A stretch of 64,000 bases of DNA, from contig NZ_LTAY01000026.1 in NCBI RefSeq assembly GCF_002050515.1, positions 1 through 64,000 on the forward strand, read 5' to 3'. Below are positions 45,735 through 54,145 of this stretch, piece by piece. This DNA comes from Clostridium thermobutyricum DSM 4928. Its GTDB lineage: Bacteria; Bacillota; Clostridia; Clostridiales; Clostridiaceae. The translations under genes were made by a program, and so were the position numbers. The notes below the pieces were generated by a model. That model made no database searches. It had not been told where the DNA came from and saw only the letters and a list, made by a program, of their open reading frames with translations. Position 1 is the stretch's first letter. Each line of letters starts with the position of its first letter.

Positions 45735-45941
45735 CTATTTGTTAAGGTTGAATCTTTTGTTGAATTTATCAACTCTTCCACCAACGTCAACAATTTTTTG
45801 CTTACCAGTGAAGAATGGGTGGCATTTAGAACATATTTCAACTTTTAACTCTTCTTTAACAGAACCAGTTGTAAAAGTGTTTCCACATGCACACTTAACC
45901 ACAGCATCGTGATGGTATTCTGGATGTATGCCTTGTTTCAT
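45735..45941 (-). CDS. rpmE: Ribosomal protein L31, zinc-binding type
   Basis: A 68-aa large-subunit ribosomal protein: [23 protein letters not shown] and [14 protein letters not shown]. It carries the CxC...CxxC cysteines of the zinc-containing (C+) form. AAAGAGGTG precedes the ATG. The rho-rpmE-tdk neighbourhood is shared with Bacillus. It is transcribed away from tdk and has its own terminator. Confidence 0.97.
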   Translation of the reverse strand: MKQGIHPEYHHDAVVKCACGNTFTTGSVKEELKVEICSKCHPFFTGKQKIVDVGGRVDKFNKRFNLNK

Positions 45942-46107
45942 TTATTTCACCTCTTTATAAAAAATTTTATTTTTCAAATAACTACTAGAGTATAACATAT
46001 GTATATAGGGCAGTCAACAAGTGCTATTTGGAAAAATGTCTTTTTATAAATTTATATAAATGATATAATCAATTATAAAAGTTTAAAGAAGAGGGAGAGA
46101 TAAAAAA

Positions 46108-46695
46108 TTGAGCAAATTATACTTTAGATATGGGGCTATGAACTCAGGAAAATCAACACACTTAATGCAAGTTGCACATAATTACGAAGAAAGAGGAATG
46201 AGAGTAGTCTTACTAAAGCCTTTTACTGATAAAAAAGGTGGAAATAATTTAGTTTCAAGATTAGGAGTAATAAGAGAAGTTGATTATTTAATTGAAGAGA
46301 AAGATAATATAGTAGAAATTATAGAAAAAGATGTAGAACAAAAAGGGAAACTTAACTGCATTTTAGTAGATGAAGTACAATTCTTAAAGAGCTATCAAAT
46401 AGATGAATTATTTAAAATAGCAGTTAAAAATGGAATTCCTATAATTTGCTATGGACTTAGAACAGATTTTAAAATGAATGGTTTTGAAGGTAGTGAGAGA
46501 CTATTATTAATAGCACATAGTATAGAAGAAATGAAAACTATATGTAAATGTGGAAATAAAGCAATAGTTAATGCAAGAAAAATAAATGGAAAGTTTGTTT
46601 TTGAAGGAGAGCAAGTAGCTATTGATAATACAGATGATATTCAATATGAATCTTTATGTGGGGAATGCTTTTTTAGATTTAAAGAAAATAAATAA
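46108..46695 (+). CDS. tdk: Thymidine kinase
   Basis: A 195-aa type II thymidine kinase. P-loop GAMNSGKSTHLM (9-20), the catalytic DEVQFL near residue 91, and the zinc ribbon cysteines (CKCG near 151 and CGEC near 184). It phosphorylates thymidine for salvage. The start is TTG, preceded by GAGGGAGAG; no ATG is better placed. An extended -10 (TGATATAAT, 46061-46069) lies 39 nt upstream. The DUF1385-PrmC gene follows 18 nt later. Confidence 0.95.
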   Translation: MSKLYFRYGAMNSGKSTHLMQVAHNYEERGMRVVLLKPFTDKKGGNNLVSRLGVIREVDYLIEEKDNIVEIIEKDVEQKGKLNCILVDEVQFLKSYQIDELFKIAVKNGIPIICYGLRTDFKMNGFEGSERLLLIAHSIEEMKTICKCGNKAIVNARKINGKFVFEGEQVAIDNTDDIQYESLCGECFFRFKENK

Positions 46696-46713
46696 ATTTT
46701 TGGAGGGTATTGA

Positions 46714-48495
46714 ATGAAGAGAAGTGATGTTGGTGGGCAAGCGGTTATAGAAGGAGTTATGATGCGAGGCTCTAAAGGAATCGCAACAGCTGTTAGAACC
46801 GAAAAAGGTAAAATTGAAATTGATATGCAAAGAACTATTCCTGTTACTAAAAAACATAAATATTTAAATATACCATTTATAAGAGGAGTATTTGTACTTG
46901 TTGATTCTCTTAGACAAGGAATAAAAGCTTTAAATTATTCTTCTAGTTTTTTTGAAGATTGTGAAGAGTCTAAATTTGAAGATTTTCTTAGAAGAAAGTT
47001 AGGGGAAAAAGCAAATGATGCAATAATATACTTCACAATAGGATTATCACTTGTATTATCAGCAATTATATTTTTAGCTATTCCAACAGCAATAGCATCT
47101 TTATTTAAATATTTTGGCTTAGGAGATATAGGCTTAAATATAATAGAAGCTATTATTAGAATTAGTATACTTATATTATATATGTATGGAATAAGTAAAT
47201 TAGATGATATATATAGATTATTTCAATATCATGGAGCTGAACATAAGACAATATTTTGTTATGAAGCAGGAGAAAAGTTAACTGTTGAAAATGTAAGAAA
47301 ATATTCAAGATTTCATCCAAGATGCGGAACTAATTTCTTATTTTTAGTTATGCTTGTCAGTATACTTCTTTTTACTTTTACAGGATGGGGTGGATTTTTC
47401 GAGAGGCTAATTTTAAGAATATTACTTATTCCATTGGTATCAGGAATAAGTTACGAAATAATAAGATGGCTAGGAAAAAATAATAGCAAATTAGCAAAGA
47501 TTATATCTGCACCAGGATTAAAACTTCAAAATTTAACAACTAGAGAACCAGATGATAGCCAATTAGAGGTTGCTATAGCCGCATTAAAAACAGCAGAAGG
47601 AATACCGGAGGATAAAAAAATGATTCTGGATTTAATAAACTTAGGAACTAAAAAATTAGAAGAAAATAAAATTGAAACACCAAGATTAGATGCTACACTT
47701 CTTTTAGGAAAAGTCATAAATAAAGATAGACTATATATGTTAACTAATGGCAATGAAGAAGTTAGTTTAGAAGATGAAAAAGAGTATTTTTCATTAATTG
47801 AGGAAAGAATGAAAAATAAACCAATAAAATATATTTTAGGAACTTGTGAGTTTATGGGATTAGACTTAAATGTAAGAGAGGGAGTTTTAATTCCAAGAGG
47901 GGACACAGAAGTGTTAGTAGAGAGAGTCTTAAAAGAGATAAAAGAAGATGACCAAATAAAAATTTGTGATCTATGTTGTGGAAGTGGAGCAATTGGAATA
48001 GCATTAGCTCATTTTAGGAAGAATATAACTGTTGATTCAATAGATTATTTTCCTATACCAGAAGAGGTTACAAAGGAAAATATAATGAAGCATGGTTTAG
48101 AAGAAAGAGTTAATTTTATTAAGAGTAATTTATTAGATAAAATAATAGAAGATTCTAAGAAATATAAAATAATAGTATCTAATCCTCCTTATATAAAGGA
48201 AGAAGATATAAAAGAATTAATGAATGATGTAAAAGAATATGAACCTTATACTGCTTTAAATGGTGGAGCTGATGGACTAGTATTTTATAGAAATATAGTT
48301 GAACATAGTGTAGAGGCTTTAGAAGAAAATGGAGTATTAGCTTTTGAAATTGGATTTGACCAAGGTGATGATGTTAAAGGATTAATGGAGAAGGCAGGCT
48401 ATAAAGAGATAGAGGTTATTAAAGATTTAGCAGGGCTTGATAGAGTGGTTATTGGAAGGTATATTGTTGAAAATGAGAGAAAGACTATGATATAA
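46714..48495 (+). CDS. prmC: DUF1385-PrmC fusion: membrane protein joined to release-factor glutamine methyltransferase
   Basis: A 593-aa single reading frame. Residues 1 to about 295 are a DUF1385 (YqhQ) membrane protein, with GGQAVIEGVMMRGSKG at the start, about four membrane segments at 105-245, and HGAEHKTI...FHPRCGTNF. Residues 303-593 are a complete PrmC methyltransferase (GVLIPRGDTEVLVE, CDLCCGSGAIG, SNPPYIKEED), which methylates the GGQ glutamine of release factors; prfA is the next gene. No stop codon separates the halves. An internal GGAGG (47607-47611) with ATG at 47620 lies at the junction in frame, so free PrmC of 291 aa could also be made. Confidence 0.92.
   Translation: MKRSDVGGQAVIEGVMMRGSKGIATAVRTEKGKIEIDMQRTIPVTKKHKYLNIPFIRGVFVLVDSLRQGIKALNYSSSFFEDCEESKFEDFLRRKLGEKANDAIIYFTIGLSLVLSAIIFLAIPTAIASLFKYFGLGDIGLNIIEAIIRISILILYMYGISKLDDIYRLFQYHGAEHKTIFCYEAGEKLTVENVRKYSRFHPRCGTNFLFLVMLVSILLFTFTGWGGFFERLILRILLIPLVSGISYEIIRWLGKNNSKLAKIISAPGLKLQNLTTREPDDSQLEVAIAALKTAEGIPEDKKMILDLINLGTKKLEENKIETPRLDATLLLGKVINKDRLYMLTNGNEEVSLEDEKEYFSLIEERMKNKPIKYILGTCEFMGLDLNVREGVLIPRGDTEVLVERVLKEIKEDDQIKICDLCCGSGAIGIALAHFRKNITVDSIDYFPIPEEVTKENIMKHGLEERVNFIKSNLLDKIIEDSKKYKIIVSNPPYIKEEDIKELMNDVKEYEPYTALNGGADGLVFYRNIVEHSVEALEENGVLAFEIGFDQGDDVKGLMEKAGYKEIEVIKDLAGLDRVVIGRYIVENERKTMI
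47607..47622 (+). promoter_or_regulatory. Internal ribosome site and in-frame ATG at the DUF1385/PrmC junction
   Basis: GGAGG (47607-47611), 8 nt, ATG (47620-47622), in the same frame as the upstream domain (codon 303). It looks like the former start of a separate prmC gene and may still be used. Confidence 0.65.
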
Positions 48496-48534
48496 TTATA
48501 GAATATGAAAAAATTTAGTACGGAGTGAGATAAT

Positions 48535-49617
48535 ATGTTATTAGATAAATTAGCATTTACAGAAAATAAATATGACGAACTTTCAGTAAAAATCAGTGAT
48601 CCATCTATAATGGCAAATCAAGCTGAATGGAGAAAGTTATGTAAAGAACATGCTGAACTAGAAATACTAGTTGGTGTTTATAGAGATTACAAAACTACTT
48701 TAGAAGATTTAGAAGCTAATAAAATGATGTTAGAAGAAGAATCAGATAAAGAAATGAGAGAAATGCTTCATGAAGAAATCAATGATTTAACTGAAAAAAG
48801 AGACAGATTAGAACATGAAATTCAAATTCTTTTATTACCAAAAGATCCTAATGATGATAAAAACGTATTTGTTGAAATAAGAGCTGGTGCTGGTGGAGAT
48901 GAAGCAGCTTTATTCGCAGCTAATCTTTTCAGAATGTATACAAGATATGCAGAAAGCAACAGATGGGCAGTTGAGCTAATGGATGCAAATGAAACTGGAA
49001 TTGGTGGATTTAAAGAAGTTGTATTCATGATAAAAGGTCAAGGAGCTTATTCAAAACTTAAATATGAAAGTGGAGTACATAGAGTACAAAGAGTTCCTGA
49101 TACAGAATCAAGTGGTAGAATTCATACTTCAACAGCTACAGTTGCTGTATTACCAGAGGTTGATGATGTAGAAGTTGAAATCAATGAAAAAGATATTAAA
49201 TTTGATGTATTTAGAGCATCAGGTAATGGAGGACAATGTGTAAATACAACTGACTCAGCAGTTAGACTTACTCACCTTCCAACAGGAATAGTTATTTCAT
49301 GTCAAGATGAAAAATCACAGCTTAAAAACAAAGAAAAAGCTATGAAAGTTTTAAGAGCTAGATTATATGAATTAGCTGAAGAAGAAAGAAGAGCAGGAAT
49401 TGCTGAAGATAGAAAATCACAAGTTGGTACTGGAGATAGAAGTGAAAGAATAAGAACTTATAACTATCCACAAGGAAGAATAACAGACCACAGAATTGGT
49501 TTAACATTATATAAATTAGATACTTTCTTAAATGGAGATATCGAAGAAGTAATAAATGCACTTATTACTGCTGATCAAGCAGAAAAAATGAAATTGATGG
49601 GTAATACTGCTAATTAA
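48535..49617 (+). CDS. prfA: Peptide chain release factor 1
   Basis: A 360-aa class I release factor of normal length. The GGQ motif is at residues 232-234 (SGNGGQCVN), and the stop-codon recognition part lies in the preceding domain. It ends translation at UAA and UAG. CGGAGTGAGA precedes the ATG. It follows the PrmC gene, whose product modifies Q234, by 39 nt. Confidence 0.97.
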   Translation: MLLDKLAFTENKYDELSVKISDPSIMANQAEWRKLCKEHAELEILVGVYRDYKTTLEDLEANKMMLEEESDKEMREMLHEEINDLTEKRDRLEHEIQILLLPKDPNDDKNVFVEIRAGAGGDEAALFAANLFRMYTRYAESNRWAVELMDANETGIGGFKEVVFMIKGQGAYSKLKYESGVHRVQRVPDTESSGRIHTSTATVAVLPEVDDVEVEINEKDIKFDVFRASGNGGQCVNTTDSAVRLTHLPTGIVISCQDEKSQLKNKEKAMKVLRARLYELAEEERRAGIAEDRKSQVGTGDRSERIRTYNYPQGRITDHRIGLTLYKLDTFLNGDIEEVINALITADQAEKMKLMGNTAN

Positions 49618-49643
49618 TTTTTAAATAATTGAAAATTTTCTAT

Positions 49644-49704
49644 AAGGTGAATGAACAATAATGAAACAAAAAATTAATGTTTAATTATTGTTTTTATTCA
49701 CCTT
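49644..49704 (+). other. Long hairpin after prfA
   Basis: AAGGTGAAT-g-AACAATAAT pairs with ATTATTGTT-ttt-ATTCACCTT around a 21-nt loop. No T-run follows the 3' arm, so its role (weak terminator or mRNA stabiliser) is open. Confidence 0.55.
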
Positions 49705-49746
49705 TAGATTTATCTATTAGAAGTACTTAAGGGAGAGGGCTCTTGT

Positions 49747-50334
49747 ATGGATATAAATAAGGCATTAAGAGTAGAGAAGAAGAAAAATATAAGATTTTAT
49801 ATTTACATGTGTATTTTAGCTATAATAATACCTGGGGCATTATGGGCTACAAGTATTATAAATGGCTTTTTTATAGGTTATGCAATAATTATGGAATTAT
49901 TAATAATATTAGTAATTCTAAAAAGAATAGATAGCTTCAAATTAGAATATAAATATTTGAATAATAAACTAACATTTAAAACTGGTTTATTTAATAAGAA
50001 GAATCTTATTTTATGTGATCAAGTAGCTTTAATTCATACAGAAGGTATAGAAGAAGATATGAAGGTTATAGTAATAAGTACAGTAAAATTTAGAAATTCT
50101 AGATTTAAACCAGTAGTTGAGGGACTTTTAAGAAAATATCCTAAAATGAGTGATGAATATAAAAAGATTAAGAATGTGAATCCTGATAAAGTTTTTTATT
50201 ATCTTATATTAAAAAAAGGTGGATTAAAAAAATATACAATGTTAGGAGATTTATTTACATATTGTGCTAGATCAAGTTACACAGATGAGGCTATACAAAA
50301 TATAAAAATATCAAGAGGATATACTATAGATTAA
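49747..50334 (+). CDS. Unrecognised two-helix membrane protein
   Basis: A 195-aa protein with two close membrane helices (about 17-37 and 41-60) and a cytosolic or outer C-terminal domain of about 130 residues (YKYLNNKLTFKTGLFNKKNLILCDQVALIHT), which resembles a bacterial PH-like beta sandwich. I cannot name the family. AAGGGAGAGG precedes the ATG. It lies between prfA and tsaC, 18 nt before the latter, so it is probably in the same transcript. Function unknown. Confidence 0.78.
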   Translation: MDINKALRVEKKKNIRFYIYMCILAIIIPGALWATSIINGFFIGYAIIMELLIILVILKRIDSFKLEYKYLNNKLTFKTGLFNKKNLILCDQVALIHTEGIEEDMKVIVISTVKFRNSRFKPVVEGLLRKYPKMSDEYKKIKNVNPDKVFYYLILKKGGLKKYTMLGDLFTYCARSSYTDEAIQNIKISRGYTID

Positions 50335-50351
50335 GAAGGAAGGGCATTAAC

Positions 50352-51395
50352 ATGGAAACAAAGGTCTATGTTTTAGATGGAAAAGAAGATAGTAAGTTTA
50401 TAAAAGAAGCAGCAGAATGTATAAAAAAAGATGGAATAGTAGCATTTCCTACAGAAACAGTATATGGACTAGGTGCAAATGCACTAAAAGCAGAGTGTGT
50501 AAAGAAAATATTTGAAGCTAAGGGAAGACCTCAAGATAATCCTTTAATAATACATGTAGCATCAAAAGAAATTGATAAGTATGTTAAAAATGTTCCAGAA
50601 GTAGCTAAAAAATTAATGGAAAAATTTTGGCCAGGTCCACTTACTTTAATATTAGAAAAAAGAGATATTGTACCAATGCAAACAAGTGCAAATTTAAATA
50701 CAATAGGAATAAGAATGCCAAATAATAAAGTTGCATTAGAACTTATAAAAGAATCAGGAGTTCCTATAGCAGCACCATCTGCTAATATAAGTGGAAGACC
50801 AAGTCCAACAACTATAGATGTATGTGTTGAAGATTTAAAAGGAAAAGTTGATTACATTATAGGTGGGGAAAAATGTGATGTTGGTTTAGAATCAACAATA
50901 GTTGATTGTACAGTTGAGCCACCATTAGTTTTAAGACCAGGTGGAATTACTTTAGAAATGCTTAGGACTATTAGAGAAGATATAGAAATAGATAAAGGTT
51001 TATTAAGAAATGATAGTGATTTTAAACCAAAAGCACCAGGAATGAAGTATAGACACTATGCACCAAACGCTAAATTAAAAATAATTCTTGGAAATCGAGA
51101 AAAAACTATTGAAAAAATAAACGAAATGGTACACAATTATATAGATGCTGGAGAGAAGGTTGGAATTTTAGCAACAGAAGAATCAAAAGACAGCTATAAG
51201 TTAGGAGAAAAGATAGTAATAGGAAGTTATAAGAGATTAGACGAAGTTGCAAGCAATCTTTTTGAAGCTCTTAGACAATTCAATGAACTTGGAGTTGATA
51301 TTATATTAGCAGAGGGATTTGAAGAAAAAGGACTTGGTATTGCTATTATGAATAGACTTAATAAAGCAGCAGGATATGATATTATAACAGTATAA
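50352..51395 (+). CDS. tsaC: L-threonylcarbamoyladenylate synthase (Sua5/YwlC type)
   Basis: A 347-aa protein with the YrdC domain (about 15-205; GIVAFPTETVYGLGANA, NRPQDNPLIIH-like GRPQDNPL, SANISGRPSPT) and the extra C-terminal Sua5 domain (about 230-345). It makes threonylcarbamoyl-AMP from Thr, bicarbonate and ATP, the donor used by TsaD (13.2 kb). AGAAGGAAGG precedes the ATG. The order tsaC-ywlE-rpiB-upp matches Bacillus. Confidence 0.95.
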   Translation: METKVYVLDGKEDSKFIKEAAECIKKDGIVAFPTETVYGLGANALKAECVKKIFEAKGRPQDNPLIIHVASKEIDKYVKNVPEVAKKLMEKFWPGPLTLILEKRDIVPMQTSANLNTIGIRMPNNKVALELIKESGVPIAAPSANISGRPSPTTIDVCVEDLKGKVDYIIGGEKCDVGLESTIVDCTVEPPLVLRPGGITLEMLRTIREDIEIDKGLLRNDSDFKPKAPGMKYRHYAPNAKLKIILGNREKTIEKINEMVHNYIDAGEKVGILATEESKDSYKLGEKIVIGSYKRLDEVASNLFEALRQFNELGVDIILAEGFEEKGLGIAIMNRLNKAAGYDIITV

Positions 51396-51409
51396 TTTTG
51401 GAGGTTTTT

Positions 51410-51862
51410 ATGAATATTCTCTTTGTTTGCACTGTAAATACTTGTAGAAGTGTTATGGCAGAAGCAATATTTAATAAAATAGAATCTGAAAATTTAATAA
51501 TTGCAAAATCAGCAGGAATATCAATAATTAGAGGTAGTGTTGTTACAGAAAATGCTGCTATGGAAATTTTAAATGATCTACATATTGATATAAGAGGTAG
51601 GGAAGCTATTTCTATTAATGAAGATAAATTAAGAGATTCTGATTTAGTTTTAACTATGACTAATTATTCAAAAGAATTTATAAAAGAGAATTTTCCAAAA
51701 TATAAAGAAAAAATATTTTCAATATGCGAATATGCTGGCGTAAGTGGTGAAATTTTAGACCCTTATGGTAGCTCAGTTAGTGTTTATGAAAAAATATATA
51801 GAAAACTAAAGGGATTAATGCCTATTGTTTTAGATAAAATAAAGGAAGAAGGAAGAGCATAA
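51410..51862 (+). CDS. ywlE: Low-molecular-weight phosphatase of the YwlE (protein-arginine phosphatase) type
   Basis: A 150-aa phosphatase. The P-loop is C7-TVNT-C-R13-S, with the general acid D117 in LDPYGSS. Position 11 is Thr, the residue that gives Bacillus YwlE its phospho-arginine preference; tyrosine phosphatases have Ile or Leu there. The synteny with tsaC and rpiB supports YwlE. Unusually the usual Gly after CT is Val (CTVNTCRS). ATG at 51410 follows TGGAGG. No mcsB arginine kinase gene is in the window. Confidence 0.88.
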   Translation: MNILFVCTVNTCRSVMAEAIFNKIESENLIIAKSAGISIIRGSVVTENAAMEILNDLHIDIRGREAISINEDKLRDSDLVLTMTNYSKEFIKENFPKYKEKIFSICEYAGVSGEILDPYGSSVSVYEKIYRKLKGLMPIVLDKIKEEGRA

Positions 51863-51924
51863 ATTTTATTTATGTTCTACTACTTTCTTTTTTTATAGAT
51901 TAAAGTAAATTTGGAGGTAAAGTT

Positions 51925-52374
51925 ATGAAAATTGCATTAGGTTCAGATCATGGCGGATTTGAATTAAAAAATGAAATAATTAAGCATCTAAAAGAAAAAG
52001 GACATGAAATTAAGGATTTTGGTCCTATGACAAATGATTCATGTGATTATCCAGACTATGCACTTCCAGTAGCAGAAGCAGTAGCTAATAAAGAATTTGA
52101 AATAGGAATATTAGTATGTGGTACAGGAATTGGAATAAGCATTTCAGCTAATAAAGTACCAGGAGTAAGAGCAGCTTTATGTTCAGATACATTTAGTGCT
52201 CATGCAACAAGACAACATAATAATGCTAATATTCTTGCTATGGGACAAAGAGTAGTTGGACCTGGATTAGCATTAGATATAGTTGATACTTTTATCAATT
52301 CAGAATTTGAAGGTGGAAGACACCAAAAAAGAATTGATAAAATTTCAAAAATAGAAGAAAAATACAATAAATAG
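51925..52374 (+). CDS. rpiB: Ribose-5-phosphate isomerase B
   Basis: A 149-aa RpiB/LacAB-family isomerase. MKIALGSDHGGFELKNEI opens it; the catalytic cysteine lies in LVCGTGIGISISANK near residue 65, and THATRQHNNANILAMGQRV-like sequence (HATRQHNNANILAMGQ) carries the phosphate-binding residues. It interconverts ribose-5- and ribulose-5-phosphate. TTGGAGGTAAAG precedes the ATG, and upp starts 20 nt later. Confidence 0.96.
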   Translation: MKIALGSDHGGFELKNEIIKHLKEKGHEIKDFGPMTNDSCDYPDYALPVAEAVANKEFEIGILVCGTGIGISISANKVPGVRAALCSDTFSAHATRQHNNANILAMGQRVVGPGLALDIVDTFINSEFEGGRHQKRIDKISKIEEKYNK

Positions 52375-52394
52375 TTTTTTGGAGGAATTAAATT

Positions 52395-53024
52395 ATGAGT
52401 AAAGTAACAGAAATTAATCATCCGCTAATTCTACACAAATTAGCATTTATAAGAAATAAAGAAACTGGGTCAAAAGATTTCAGACAATTAGTTTCAGAAG
52501 TAGCAATGTTAATGGCTTATGAAGTTACTAGAGATTTACCAACAGAAAATGTACAAATTGAAACACCAATATGTACTGCTACATGTAAAATGCTTGCAGG
52601 TAAAAAACTTGCTGTAGTTCCAATTTTAAGAGCAGGTCTTGGAATGGTTGATGGTATATTAAATCTTATACCAGCAGCTAAAGTAGGGCATGTAGGATTA
52701 TATAGAGATGAAGAAACTTTACAACCAGTAGAGTATTTCTGTAAATTACCACAAGATATAGCTGAAAGAGAAGTTATTGTTGTTGATCCAATGCTTGCAA
52801 CTGGAGGTTCAGCTGCTGATGCATTAACAATGCTTAAAAATAGAGGAGCTAAATACTTAAAACTTATGTGTTTAATATCTTCACCAGAAGGAATAAAAAT
52901 GGTTAAAGAAGCACATCCAGATGTAGATATATTTGTAGCTCAAATTGATGAAAAATTAAATGAGCATGGATATATAGTACCTGGACTTGGAGATGCAGGA
53001 GATAGATTATTTGGAACTAAATAA
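52395..53024 (+). CDS. upp: Uracil phosphoribosyltransferase
   Basis: A 209-aa enzyme of normal length. [14 protein letters not shown] near residue 76, the PRPP site [18 protein letters not shown] near 126, and the C-terminal uracil site [11 protein letters not shown] are present. It salvages uracil to UMP. TTTGGAGGAAT precedes the ATG. It ends the tdk-to-upp run. Confidence 0.97.
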   Translation: MSKVTEINHPLILHKLAFIRNKETGSKDFRQLVSEVAMLMAYEVTRDLPTENVQIETPICTATCKMLAGKKLAVVPILRAGLGMVDGILNLIPAAKVGHVGLYRDEETLQPVEYFCKLPQDIAEREVIVVDPMLATGGSAADALTMLKNRGAKYLKLMCLISSPEGIKMVKEAHPDVDIFVAQIDEKLNEHGYIVPGLGDAGDRLFGTK

Positions 53025-53044
53025 TTAATTAAAGATAATTTTAA

Positions 53045-53090
53045 AAGCTGTAAGAATCTAAAATATTTAGAATCTTACAGCTTTTATTTA
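53045..53090 (+). terminator. Terminator of upp
   Basis: AAAAGCTGTAAGA(A)TCTAAA pairs with TTTAGAATCTTACAGCTTTT: about 20 bp with one mismatch, then a short T-run. Confidence 0.88.
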
Positions 53091-53296
53091 CATAAAATTA
53101 ATTATTTAGTTACTAAATGTAAATAAAATTCATAAAATATATAGCGTATAATAGAAAGAAATATATTAAAACTATGTTTAAATATAATTATTAATTTCGT
53201 AACAACTTTATATTAATAAGAAAATTTATGTAAAAAAATCACATAATATTTTTGGTTCATAAGTTGGTATCAAAATATAGTTTAGGGGGCGATTCT

Positions 53297-53860
53297 ATGT
53301 TATATGGATATATCAGAATTAATGAAGAAAAAGGGCAACTATTAGAAAAAATAAATATTTTAGAAAAAGAAAAATGCGATAAAATACTTTATGATTCTTC
53401 TAGTACATACTCAAATAAACGACCAAATTTAAGAAATTTATTATCATTAATAGGAGAAGGAGATACTGTTGTAGTTGAAAGTTTAATAAATTTTTCTAGA
53501 GAGATAATAGATTGTGGAAATATAGTTGAGGAAATACTTAAAAAAGGTGGAAGTATAAAAGTACTAGATTTAGGAGTTATTGATAATAAAATAGAAAATA
53601 AAAAAATAATAGATACATTTAGATGTATGGTTCAATTTAAAAAAGATTCTTTAATTGAAAATGCTGCAATAGGAAAAATTATAGCTAAGAAAAATAAAGA
53701 CTTTAAAGATGGGAGACCAAAAAAGTATACAAGAAAGCAGTTGGATCATGCATTGAGTTTATTAGCAGTAAATGGTGGAGCTTTAAGTTATAATGAGGTA
53801 AGTCAAATAACCAAAATAAGTAAAAGTACTTTAATTAGAGAAGTAAAGAAAAATAGATAG
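53297..53860 (+). CDS. Degenerate serine-recombinase-like DNA-binding protein
   Basis: A 187-aa protein with the resolvase/invertase layout: a catalytic-type N-domain (1-135), GRPKKYT linker, and a C-terminal helix-turn-helix (about 150-185, YNEVSQITKISKSTLIREVKK). The catalytic serine of the ARVS motif is Asn (N9 in YIRINEEKGQ), and the first Arg of the DRLGRS motif is missing (SLINFSRE). Recombination is therefore unlikely; it may act as a DNA-binding regulator. ATG at 53297 follows AGGGGGCGA. It has its own terminator and stands before the opp operon. No inverted repeats of an invertible segment are seen. Confidence 0.82.
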   Translation: MLYGYIRINEEKGQLLEKINILEKEKCDKILYDSSSTYSNKRPNLRNLLSLIGEGDTVVVESLINFSREIIDCGNIVEEILKKGGSIKVLDLGVIDNKIENKKIIDTFRCMVQFKKDSLIENAAIGKIIAKKNKDFKDGRPKKYTRKQLDHALSLLAVNGGALSYNEVSQITKISKSTLIREVKKNR

Positions 53861-53897
53861 AAATCTAGGAGTTTATTTTAACTCTTAGATTTTTTTT
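53861..53897 (+). terminator. Terminator of the recombinase-like gene
   Basis: AAATCTAGGAGTT pairs with AACTCTTAGATTT (one G-T), followed by seven T. Confidence 0.88.
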
Positions 53898-53949
53898 ATT
53901 AGATTATTTTTAAAGTTTTATAAGGTTAGTTCCAAAAGTTATAATCTAA

Positions 53950-53980
53950 ATACATATGTGTTTGTATAAAATACATATGT
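53950..53980 (+). promoter_or_regulatory. Two identical palindromic operator-like boxes before opp
   Basis: ATACATATGT at 53950-53959 and at 53971-53980, start-to-start 21 bp, i.e. two helical turns. Each contains the perfect palindrome ACATATGT. They lie about 165-195 nt before oppA. Confidence 0.5.
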
Positions 53981-54145
53981 ATTAAATTAATAATATAAAA
54001 CTGATAATTTTGAAATAGGAATAATTATAGAAAGTCAAGTTTAATAAAATTTTAAAATTAATATATTATTTTCAAATTATAAATAACAAATTAGTGTAAA
54101 TTTTGATAATATCTTTCTTAAGCAGTTCGGAAGGGGGCTTTCTAT

